From the NCBI GenBank assembly GCA_018829445.1, contig JAHJTV010000009.1, positions 28,967 to 92,966 on the forward strand: a stretch of DNA of 64,000 nucleotides, given 5' to 3'. Both the position numbers and the translations under genes were made by a program. Of the stretch, positions 18,091 to 25,999 are shown one piece after another. Below the pieces are notes generated by a model, which saw only the letters and a program-made list of their open reading frames with translations, was not told where the DNA came from and ran no database searches. Positions within the stretch are counted from its first letter, which is position 1. Every line of letters begins with the position of its first letter. The DNA is from a bacterium (GTDB lineage Bacteria > SAR324 > XYD2-FULL-50-16).

Positions 18091-18438
18091 ATGAGTGATT
18101 TTAATCTATGTCTGAATTGTGGGGCTTGCTGCGCCTATTTCAGAGCTACCTTCTATTGGACTGAAGCCGACTTAGCAGCTGGCGGAAGTGTACCTGAAGA
18201 ATTAACCGAAAAGTTAAACAATTTTAGAGTTTGCATGAAAGGCACTAACCAGAGCAAACCTCGCTGTATCGCCTTGAAAGGAGAGATTGGTAAAAGTGTC
18301 CATTGTTCAATATATGAGAACCGCGCATCGGTTTGCAGAGATTTTGATATGGCTGTTAATCATGATCCGAACCATGGCTGTAATCAGGCACGAAAATACT
18401 GGGGATTACCACCAATTCCAGGATATTGTCCCAATTGA
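18091..18438 (+). CDS. YkgJ-family cysteine-cluster protein
   Basis: 115 residues from the ATG at 18091. The opening [23 protein letters not shown], the central KPRCIALKG, and the later [15 protein letters not shown] are the signature of the YkgJ / UPF0153 family, in which clustered cysteines are thought to bind zinc or an Fe-S cluster. The biochemical role is not established. It is convergent with the nitrilase-family gene, with 68 bases between them. The ribosome binding site before 18091 is poor, so the start rests on family precedent. Confidence 0.8.
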   Translation: MSDFNLCLNCGACCAYFRATFYWTEADLAAGGSVPEELTEKLNNFRVCMKGTNQSKPRCIALKGEIGKSVHCSIYENRASVCRDFDMAVNHDPNHGCNQARKYWGLPPIPGYCPN

Positions 18439-18506
18439 ATCAATCGTAATAAAAACCGGTCACTAAAAGGTTATTCTCCAATAATTCAAGCTTCGTTTCT
18501 GTATTC

Positions 18507-19355
18507 TCAGTCCGGATTATTGATACTGTTCTCAACAATGGGTAAATAATTTTGCGGCGAACGATCCTGAAAAAGATTGTGCTGGTGCTCCGGATAATCT
18601 CTGCTTTCAAAGGCTCTTTTATCATCGGCCAGTGCTGGCTCCACTTCACAGTAGATAATCTCCTCTTCAGAATTACCGGCCAAACACACTATCTCGCCAA
18701 GCGGATCTATAACCTTGCTGGACCCATCGAAAAGAGAACCGTTTTCACTTCCAACCCGATTGGCCCAGACATAATAGACCCTGTTTTCGTAAGCCCGAGC
18801 TCTGACAAGAATATCTGACATTTCGTGACGAGACCGACTCTCACAAGTTGGGACAATGACTATTTGTGCCCCCTGCACTGCCAGGGACCGGGCGCTTTCC
18901 GGGAAAAGCTGATCATAACAGATGTTTATACCAATCCGAGCAAAAGCCAGATCAAAGACCGGAAATCCGAGATTTCCGTGTGATAAAAACCGGTCAACTC
19001 CCATATCGGGAAGATGTACTTTGCGATAGCAGGGGATTGTGCTTCCCGATCCGAATACCCCAGCCGTATTATACAATCCCGATTCCGATTGTTCTATAAA
19101 TCCGATTACGGCTGTAAGCTTTTGTTTTTGACACAGCTGGGAAAGCGTATCCAGTTCCCTGCTGTCAAGTGTAAGGGCAATCGCCTCAAGTCCCACATCA
19201 TTTTCAAACGAATAACCGGTTAGTGATAATTCAGGGAAAACAACAAGACGCGCTCCTTCTTCAGAAGCCAAATAAATCTGTTCCCGCACTTTCTCCAGGT
19301 TGTGGGATACTTGGCCCAATTCAATGTCAATCTGGCAAATTGCAAGTAAAGTCAT
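18507..19355 (-). CDS. Carbon-nitrogen hydrolase (nitrilase superfamily)
   Basis: 282 residues. The Glu-Lys-Cys catalytic triad is complete: Glu42 (FPELSLTGYS), Lys112 (RKVHLPD) and Cys146 (INICYDQLFPESAR). The family hydrolyses amides or nitriles; members of this type include N-carbamoylputrescine amidases, omega-amidases and beta-ureidopropionases, and the substrate cannot be fixed here. GGAGG lies 13 bases before the ATG, slightly far but usable. No amino-acid or polyamine operon accompanies it. Confidence 0.9.
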   Translation of the reverse strand: MTLLAICQIDIELGQVSHNLEKVREQIYLASEEGARLVVFPELSLTGYSFENDVGLEAIALTLDSRELDTLSQLCQKQKLTAVIGFIEQSESGLYNTAGVFGSGSTIPCYRKVHLPDMGVDRFLSHGNLGFPVFDLAFARIGINICYDQLFPESARSLAVQGAQIVIVPTCESRSRHEMSDILVRARAYENRVYYVWANRVGSENGSLFDGSSKVIDPLGEIVCLAGNSEEEIIYCEVEPALADDKRAFESRDYPEHQHNLFQDRSPQNYLPIVENSINNPD

Positions 19356-19760
19356 AGTCTTAATTCAACCTCCAAAATAGCGGGGCAGTATGTAAAATTG
19401 AATGATTTTTGGCGAATCCGCAAAAGTGCCAGGTAATAAATATCAAATAATTATATTTATGTTTAGAATTGTAATATTAAGTTGAAGCTAAGGTAAATGT
19501 TATTGTATAATTATTTTTATGTTTTGGAGTTTTAAGATGGTTGCTGATTTTTAAATGAATAAAACTGCACGAAAATGAGGATGGAGCATTTTTGGGAGAA
19601 AATATATTTATGATGTGGATTACACAAAAATAAAAGAATGATTCAAAACTTGACACCTGATATGCAACTTTCTATTATTCTGCAGGGGGTTAGTATGAAT
19701 TTTGCAATTTTACCATTCTTATTTCATAGAGTTTATCAACGCTAGCATGAGGGGCTAACC
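19356..19760. other. AT-rich intergenic region with the CBM48/GT promoter
   Basis: About 400 bases, strongly AT-rich between 19440 and 19640. The promoter at 19650-19678 is the only element recognised. Confidence 0.5.
19650..19678 (+). promoter_or_regulatory. Near-consensus sigma-70 promoter
   Basis: TTGACA (19650-19655), a 17-base spacer and TATTAT (19673-19678). Transcription would start near 19685, giving a ~75-base leader before the CBM48-like gene. It is the best match to a vegetative promoter seen in the window apart from that of the tRNA gene. Confidence 0.7.
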
Positions 19761-20069
19761 ATGAGTATCAAGAAGCAGTATTTGAAATCCAAGCCTGTCT
19801 GCAAAGTTACATTCAGAATCGATCGGGAACAGGCACCCGAAGCAAAAACTGTTTGTCTGCTTGGGGAATTTAATCACTGGAACCCCAAGAAAAATCCGAT
19901 GAAAAAACTGAAAGACGGTTCTTTCAAACTTGTTCTTGACCTGGAAACCGGTCATCAATATCAGTTCCGCTATCTGGTTAACAGCAGCATCTGGGAAAAC
20001 GACAATGCTGCCGATAAATACGTACTGAATCCGTTCGGCGATGCGGAAAACGGTGTTGTAATTGTTTGA
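19761..20069 (+). CDS. Stand-alone glycogen-binding (CBM48/isoamylase N-terminal-like) protein
   Basis: 102 residues that consist of one domain of the AMPK-beta/CBM48 type: VTFRIDREQAPEAKTVCLLG, then the carbohydrate-contacting GEFNHWNPKKNPMKKLKDG, then YQFRYLVNSSIWENDNAADKYVLNPFG. Such domains bind alpha-1,4-glucan and normally occur fused to branching or debranching enzymes; here there is no catalytic domain. GAGGGG precedes the ATG. The glycosyltransferase gene starts 75 bases after its stop on the same strand, so the two probably share the promoter at 19650. It may direct a partner enzyme to glycogen. Confidence 0.85.
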   Translation: MSIKKQYLKSKPVCKVTFRIDREQAPEAKTVCLLGEFNHWNPKKNPMKKLKDGSFKLVLDLETGHQYQFRYLVNSSIWENDNAADKYVLNPFGDAENGVVIV

Positions 20070-20144
20070 CTATCTTCGGTAAAGTATCTTTTAAGGAAAA
20101 GAAATGAAACCTTGAAAAATAATTGTTCCGAATCAGGAGGGATT

Positions 20145-21410
20145 ATGAGTACAAAAATCGGATTTGTTTCCACCCGTTTTTCAGGTACAGACGGGGTGAC
20201 CATGGAGGCAAATAAATGGGCTGATGTCCTGTTGGAAAACGGATATGAGGTATTCTGGTTTGCCGGAGAGTTGAACAAGGACGAAGAGATTTGTTTCACG
20301 GTTCCCGAAGCTCATTTTAAAGATCCAACGAATCAGGAGATCAATGATCAGGTGTTTGGAAAAAAATCCCGATCTTTGTATTTGACGGATAAAATTCAAG
20401 AGATCAAAGGGTTTCTGAAACTGAAACTGAGGGAGTTTATCGATCGGTTCCAGATTGACTTGCTGATAGTGGAAAACGCCCTTACGATCCCCCTGCAAAT
20501 ACCATTGGGGCTGGCCTTAACTGAAACCATTGTTGAAAGGCAGATCCCCTCTATAGCACATCATCATGATTTTTATTGGGAGCGTACTCGATTCCTGGTG
20601 AATGCCGTTGACGATTATATTCATATGGCTTTTCCTCCGAGACTTCCCAGCCTGGAACATGTGGTTATCAACACCGCTGCCCAGGAGGAACTGGCTCACC
20701 GGATAGGAATTGCATCCATCGTTATCCCCAACGTTTTGGATTTTGATCATCCTCCCAAGGCCAACTCGACCGGTTCTGAAGTTTTTAAAAAATCCATCGG
20801 GATGACAAGCGGTGATCTGATGATTCTACAACCAACCCGTATTGTGCAACGAAAGGGAATCGAACATGCCATTGAATTTGTCAAGCAACTCAACAATCCT
20901 GCTTATAAGCTGTGCATATCACATGAAGCTGGGGATGAGGGTTTTGAATACTCCGAGTGGATTGTTCAGGTGGCTGAAAATATGGGAGTTGATTTAAGAA
21001 TCATACAAACAGGTGTTGATGATCCCTGGAACCACAAGTCCGGTAGTCAGAACCGGCTTTCATTGTGGGACATTTATCCCCATGCTGATTTTATCACATT
21101 TCCCAGTCTGTATGAAGGGTTCGGCAATGCTTTTCTGGAGGCACTCTATTTTAAAAAACCGGTTCTTATCAACCGCTATGCTATTTTCGTCAGGGATATT
21201 GAACCGATCGGGTTCGAACTGGTGGTGATGGATCAGTTTTTAACCCCGAAGGTAATCGACAAGGCAAGACTGATTCTTGAAGATTCCGGTTTGCGGAAGG
21301 AACTGGGGGAACGGAACTATGAATTGGCACGAAAGCACTTTTCCTATCGTATGTTATGGAAGAATCTTAATTTTCTGTTGACCAGATTCTTTGGTTTGGA
21401 TCATCTGTGA
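20145..21410 (+). CDS. GT4-type glycosyltransferase (GT-B fold)
   Basis: 421 residues from the ATG at 20145, which has CAGGAGG directly upstream; a TTG at 20112 is less likely. The N-terminal Rossmann domain starts KIGFVSTRFSGTDGVTMEANKWADVL, and the C-terminal domain carries ILQPTRIVQRKGIEHAIEF and the donor-binding EX7E-type segment SLYEGFGNAFLEALYFKKPV. It transfers a sugar from a nucleotide sugar to an unknown acceptor. Pairing with a glycogen-binding protein suggests a role in storage or structural glucan metabolism. Confidence 0.88.
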   Translation: MSTKIGFVSTRFSGTDGVTMEANKWADVLLENGYEVFWFAGELNKDEEICFTVPEAHFKDPTNQEINDQVFGKKSRSLYLTDKIQEIKGFLKLKLREFIDRFQIDLLIVENALTIPLQIPLGLALTETIVERQIPSIAHHHDFYWERTRFLVNAVDDYIHMAFPPRLPSLEHVVINTAAQEELAHRIGIASIVIPNVLDFDHPPKANSTGSEVFKKSIGMTSGDLMILQPTRIVQRKGIEHAIEFVKQLNNPAYKLCISHEAGDEGFEYSEWIVQVAENMGVDLRIIQTGVDDPWNHKSGSQNRLSLWDIYPHADFITFPSLYEGFGNAFLEALYFKKPVLINRYAIFVRDIEPIGFELVVMDQFLTPKVIDKARLILEDSGLRKELGERNYELARKHFSYRMLWKNLNFLLTRFFGLDHL

Positions 21411-21511
21411 CTTTTTAACCTGCAGATCAAGGGACTCAAGGAGAGATTTGTTAATTCCAAAATTGCTAGATCATAACAAGAAAAAAATCGGAATTCTCAG
21501 TTCCCCAACAA

Positions 21512-22822
21512 TTAAGGCTCTTCTTCTGGGGTGGGGAAAGGGGTTTTAAAATGAAGATCCCGTTGCGGGAAGGGGATCTCAATATTATTTTGTTTCAGCG
21601 TATCCCAGATGGCCAGCAATACGTCACCAATGACATTGGAGACTCCATTTTGCGGATCTTTAATCCAGAATCTGAGTTCAAAATCGATTGAACTATCTCC
21701 AAATCCGGTTAACAGACAGACAGGTACCGGATCTTTTAGTATTCTGGCGATATCTGTTACGGAGGAAACCACCAGTTTAATCACCTGATGGGGGTCGGAT
21801 CGGTAAGAAACCCCAAACGGAACCTTGAGCCTGATAATTCTATTGGAGTATGACCAGTTGATCACCTGCTGCGTTATCAGGTCTTCATTCGGGATGAGAT
21901 ATTCCTTTTCATCTCTCGTAACTACTGAGACGTATCGTCCACCCATGATTCTAACCCGTCCAACGGCTTCATCCAGCTGGATAACATCCCCGGGTTTAAT
22001 CGATCTATCCGAAAGCAGGATCAATCCACTGATAAAGTTGCTGACCACCTTCTGCAAACCAAAACCCACGCCAACTCCAATAGCTCCGCTAAAGAAAGCC
22101 AGAGATGTCAAATCGATACCGACACTGTTTAAGACAATGATCGTCACCATGATTACCATGGTGATGTACATTACTTTGCTCAACATCAGCCGGGTGGACG
22201 AGTTGAGCCCGGGAACCCCGTTTAACCGTACTTCAATGTATCGGCTTAACCACCCCACGCCCTTCAGCAGCACCAGCAGAATGATAACAGCCTGCAACAC
22301 GGACAACAGCGTTAGTCTTGTCTGCCCGATAGAAAAGCCTGTACTACGGAGCAGGGCGATGAAGGGATCAGACAGACCGATTATGTTTAAAGCGGCCAGG
22401 GACCAGACAAGAACTCCGATCAGACGGGACCAGTAGCGATCAGGGATGGTAGATGTGGCCAATTGAACGATTACCCAGGCCATGGACAGGTTCAGGGCAA
22501 GCTTCATGATAAAAATGCTGATTTCAAATCGTTGAAAGATCAGAAGCGTTGCCCAAAGGAATATAATGCTCAGCAATAATGGGATTAGACGAACCAGGTG
22601 CGTCAAAAGACTTTTTATTAAAACATACGGGAAGGAACGGTTGGTGATATAACCCCCAATAGACTTTCTGGCAGGTCGCCCGATTATTTCTCCCAATAGC
22701 CGACTGGCAATCAAAATAACAATCTGGGCTACGATTACCCAGGATAAAATATGGATGTAAACCCACTGCTGGAAAATTCCCAACCATTGTTGAACCATTT
22801 CTATATTTAACTGAAATTCCAT
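21512..22822 (-). CDS. MscS-family mechanosensitive ion channel
   Basis: 436 residues with about five to six membrane segments in the first 260 residues. The pore-lining helix and following beta domain are typical: FSGAIGVGVGFGLQKVVSNFISGLILLSDRSIKPGDVI. The C-terminal vestibule ends with IPFPQRDLHFKTPFP. MscS channels open on membrane tension during osmotic downshock. It is longer at the N-terminus than E. coli MscS, with extra membrane helices. It lies 60 bases downstream of the hemerythrin fusion gene on the same strand and may be cotranscribed. Confidence 0.93.
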   Translation of the reverse strand: MEFQLNIEMVQQWLGIFQQWVYIHILSWVIVAQIVILIASRLLGEIIGRPARKSIGGYITNRSFPYVLIKSLLTHLVRLIPLLLSIIFLWATLLIFQRFEISIFIMKLALNLSMAWVIVQLATSTIPDRYWSRLIGVLVWSLAALNIIGLSDPFIALLRSTGFSIGQTRLTLLSVLQAVIILLVLLKGVGWLSRYIEVRLNGVPGLNSSTRLMLSKVMYITMVIMVTIIVLNSVGIDLTSLAFFSGAIGVGVGFGLQKVVSNFISGLILLSDRSIKPGDVIQLDEAVGRVRIMGGRYVSVVTRDEKEYLIPNEDLITQQVINWSYSNRIIRLKVPFGVSYRSDPHQVIKLVVSSVTDIARILKDPVPVCLLTGFGDSSIDFELRFWIKDPQNGVSNVIGDVLLAIWDTLKQNNIEIPFPQRDLHFKTPFPTPEEEP

Positions 22823-22882
22823 TTTCTTTACAATATTGTTTTGAAGTCCCTGCTGTTTTCGGATTGTCTGTTTTGTCCGTAG

Positions 22883-25498
22883 TTAAAACACGCCCTTATC
22901 GTTCAGGAATCGGCTATATTTCCTGTCTTCAGTGAGGATATGTTTGATAATCCAGTGGCGGAAAAAATCCGGGAACAGGTGATCGGGTTTCAGCGTGTTT
23001 TGTTTAATCCGAGTCTCAAATTCATTGATCTGCTGGATCAGCCCCTGGTGTAGTTTACAGTGAATGTCAGTTTCCGGGTATTCGTATAGCTTCATCAAGG
23101 CCTCTTCCTCTTTAAAATGCACATTCGCGTACTTGATCAAAAAAGATAAAACCTGTGCAATCATACCTTGTTTCAAGTCTGATTCAGAAGCTTTGCACAT
23201 TTTGTCGGCAATGGAAAAGAGTTTTTGATGTTGATTATCCATTATCTGAATGTTAACACTATATTCGCTTCGCCATTGAAACAGGGAAATACCCGCATGG
23301 CATGAATTGAGCAACTGAATCCGTTTTTCATAGGCTTCAAACAGTTTCCAGCGCACAACCGGAATGTCCTTGAGCATCTCACCCGGAATCTGGAAAAGCT
23401 CTGATTCGGTGGTTGTTCTCAGATGAAACAGGCAGGGAATCCCGAAGATGATGCTTTCCTGCCCAAAAAAGTCCCTGCTTTTGAGTTTTTCAAAGATTTT
23501 TTCTCCAAGGTAAAACTCAAGTTCTCCCTCCTTTACAATATATAGAGAATTGTTATCCTCCAGGGAGAGATCGACTCCTTTCTCATATTGTATTAAAGTA
23601 ACGGACTGTGCAATTCGGTTCTGTGTAGTATACGATATCGATTCGCCAAAGAGGGTCGTTTTTCGCAGAAAACGCCGGATCTTCTGTAGTTCCTTGATCC
23701 CCTCATGTAAGGAGTTGTATTCAACAAAAGAGAGATAAATAAAATGGGTCAGTTTAAGAACCTGGACAAAACTGACGGCCCGAAAGGTTGCGTTGGAACA
23801 TTCATCATTGAGGGCGGGAATCTCTCCGACCAATTCCCCGGATGATACGACATGATTCACACTGTGTTTGGACTGTATCAATTCTACGTTTCCGGTAAGC
23901 ACAAGATAAATGTTTTCAACCTTTTCGCCCTCTTTGAGCAAGATCGTTCCCGGGTTGAAATTTACAATGGGATTATTCAGTAATATCCGGATCTGGGCGG
24001 TTGGAACATCTGGAAAATAAGAGTGCAGGAATTGGTGGGCATAACGCCAGGCATAGTTCTGGGAAGCAGGGATTAGCACATCCACCGCTCCGAAAGTGGC
24101 TTCGGACCCAATCTCCTTTTCTGCATCCTTCAGCGGAGAAGAAGAGTGGGATAGAATAATTCTATCAGAGGTGTCATCAATAAAATCAATTGCCTTTCCA
24201 TGGATCATTCCACCACCTATATCCAGCTTTTTTATCTGGCAGGGTTGAGAATAATCCGCCTTTATCTTCTCCAGGAACGATTTTGAAATCCCTTCGCCGT
24301 GTTTGTCAGGAACAGCCATTTTGTCAAAAACGTCAAAGGCGACAATATCGGCAAAGTGTCCGTAGGTACGGTATCCGGCCTCCCATATAGTTCTAAAAAT
24401 AAAGATGTTGTTTTCAACCGGATGCGGAGAGTAGAGCGGTTTAACCTCCAGGCCGTCTATTTGGTTCCATACATCGAACTGCAGGTCGTTAAATTCAAAG
24501 TACTCAGCAATCTGATCCTCTTCAATCGACAAAAGGGCTGCCAGCTTTTTAGTTACTGCGGATCGTACCAATGGGGTTGAATAATACTTCAGTCGATGAT
24601 CCGAACGGATCAGGCTGGGAAGCCCGGCAAAATGGTCGTCATGGGAATGGGTGTGAAATATTCCTTCCACTTCGCTGATATTGATACCCAGGGAAACCAA
24701 TGTCCCAAGAATATTTGGTCCGGCATCAATCAGGTACGTCCTGCCTTGAAACATCAGAATACTGGCCATACAGGGACGGTTGACATCCCAGCCATCTCCC
24801 TCACCGGAATGGATCACCGAGAAGTATTCTCTTTCTATGAGATGAAAATTCAAAGGATAGGGGACCTCATAATTCTGGTCAGGTGCCATGTTCAGATCAA
24901 CCAGGACAGTTTCTCCGCGATAGGAAATCTCAAAAACATTCGGTTTTAAACGTTTGATAAACACCTGAGAAAGAATCTCCACAGGTTCTTGCTCAACGAT
25001 ACGATTATCCAGAAACTCGCGGGATGGTTTGATCTGACCAAAAGCGAATCTTGTTTTGATCTTCATCATTTCCCTGGTAGTTTCCGGGGAAATGCCGGTA
25101 CGACTTATCTCCTCTGATGAGATCAACCCGTAGTTGCCCCTGTAGATATAACGCATCTGGGATATGACCTGCTCCCGAGATCCTATCAGAATCGGTTTTT
25201 GACCCGTATTATTTGGATGATTGGGGATGATCAAGCCCTGACGATACAACATCTGCAATACAGGAAATTCGGAGAGATTGGAGAAGTGGCCGTTTTGAAC
25301 CAGAATGTCGGAGAGGAGGATGGCGTTTGGCCCGGTTTCAAAGGAGACCCCATTTCTCTCTTCGGTTTTTATCAATCCCTTTTTCATTAAGTGTTTAACG
25401 CTATCAGCAGGGCAACCACAGAGGAGGTAAAGATCAGCGGCTGGAATTTCTATCCAGTAAATTCCTGAGCTGACATTGATTTTTCTGATAAGTGCCAT
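22883..25498 (-). CDS. Fusion: metallo-beta-lactamase fold, two cyclic-nucleotide-binding domains, hemerythrin
   Basis: 871 residues with no membrane segment. Order: an N-terminal region of ~190 residues of unknown fold, including a conserved-looking LCGCPADSVKHLMKKGLI; a metallo-beta-lactamase fold (about 195-490) with the metal site HTHSHDDH at 282-289 and a later His359; a cNMP-binding domain (about 505-590, NPGTILLKEGEKVENIYLVL); a second, more diverged one (about 610-710); and a bacteriohemerythrin domain (about 735-865). The hemerythrin ligands His757, His794, Glu798, His813, His817, His853 and Asp858 are all present. It probably senses O2, NO or a di-iron redox signal together with a cyclic nucleotide and controls a hydrolytic or oxidoreductase site. 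AAGGAT lies before the ATG. Confidence 0.88.
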   Translation of the reverse strand: MALIRKINVSSGIYWIEIPAADLYLLCGCPADSVKHLMKKGLIKTEERNGVSFETGPNAILLSDILVQNGHFSNLSEFPVLQMLYRQGLIIPNHPNNTGQKPILIGSREQVISQMRYIYRGNYGLISSEEISRTGISPETTREMMKIKTRFAFGQIKPSREFLDNRIVEQEPVEILSQVFIKRLKPNVFEISYRGETVLVDLNMAPDQNYEVPYPLNFHLIEREYFSVIHSGEGDGWDVNRPCMASILMFQGRTYLIDAGPNILGTLVSLGINISEVEGIFHTHSHDDHFAGLPSLIRSDHRLKYYSTPLVRSAVTKKLAALLSIEEDQIAEYFEFNDLQFDVWNQIDGLEVKPLYSPHPVENNIFIFRTIWEAGYRTYGHFADIVAFDVFDKMAVPDKHGEGISKSFLEKIKADYSQPCQIKKLDIGGGMIHGKAIDFIDDTSDRIILSHSSSPLKDAEKEIGSEATFGAVDVLIPASQNYAWRYAHQFLHSYFPDVPTAQIRILLNNPIVNFNPGTILLKEGEKVENIYLVLTGNVELIQSKHSVNHVVSSGELVGEIPALNDECSNATFRAVSFVQVLKLTHFIYLSFVEYNSLHEGIKELQKIRRFLRKTTLFGESISYTTQNRIAQSVTLIQYEKGVDLSLEDNNSLYIVKEGELEFYLGEKIFEKLKSRDFFGQESIIFGIPCLFHLRTTTESELFQIPGEMLKDIPVVRWKLFEAYEKRIQLLNSCHAGISLFQWRSEYSVNIQIMDNQHQKLFSIADKMCKASESDLKQGMIAQVLSFLIKYANVHFKEEEALMKLYEYPETDIHCKLHQGLIQQINEFETRIKQNTLKPDHLFPDFFRHWIIKHILTEDRKYSRFLNDKGVF

Positions 25499-25999
25499 AG
25501 GTATCCTTTTGATGTCCGGTTTTTTAAGCTGTTTGTTGTCAGCAAGTGGTATCTGACTTATAGGGGAACCGGTTAAATATTGAGAAATGAGCGTGTCATC
25601 ATGGACGAAGTGAAGGATCTCTTTTTTAATGGAAGAGATTTTTTGTTATTCCTCCCTCGGATTATATGCCGTTCTGATTATAGCCAAACTCAAGGGCAGG
25701 ATCAATCATTCTTTTTAGAGGCTATCTGAGGAATAAAACGGTGTAAGAGTAATGCGGGCTTCGGAAAAAAAGGGACAGAATTTCCATAAATGTTAATTCC
25801 ACTTTTTGACAGAATTATCCGAGCTCATTTCTCTGAATGATTTACTATAAAGTGGAATTCGGTTTGGTACCACTGGTCGGGAGAATGATGAAAGTAAAAG
25901 TGGTGCTGGGAATGTAGGGACGGATAAGCAAGCCGCACTGGGAAAAGATCGCAACGGCCTGCTTATTCAATTGGCAATTGAATATGCCTATTTGAAACT
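25499..25999. other. Intergenic region with several inverted repeats
   Basis: About 500 bases. AATTCCACTTT (25795-25805) and its complement AAAGTGGAATT (25849-25859) flank a ~43-base interval. Downstream, ATAAGCAAGCCG (25923-25934) pairs with CGGCCTGCTTAT (25954-25965) with one mismatch, and TATTCAATTG/CAATTGAATA (25964-25973/25975-25984) is a perfect 10-bp palindrome around one base. No gene was found. Confidence 0.5.
25923..25984 (-). terminator. Paired inverted repeats after the methyltransferase/ATP-grasp gene
   Basis: A 12-bp stem with one mismatch (25923-25934/25954-25965) overlaps a 10-bp palindrome (25964-25984) just downstream of the stop codon at 26000 on the minus strand. Without a U-run, termination is only a possible role; a protein-binding palindrome is the alternative. 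Confidence 0.35.

Noticed and set aside
19413-19440. Possible sigma-54 promoter (TGGCAC...TTGC) upstream of the nitrilase gene
   Set aside because: The GG-to-GC spacing is about three bases too short for sigma-54.
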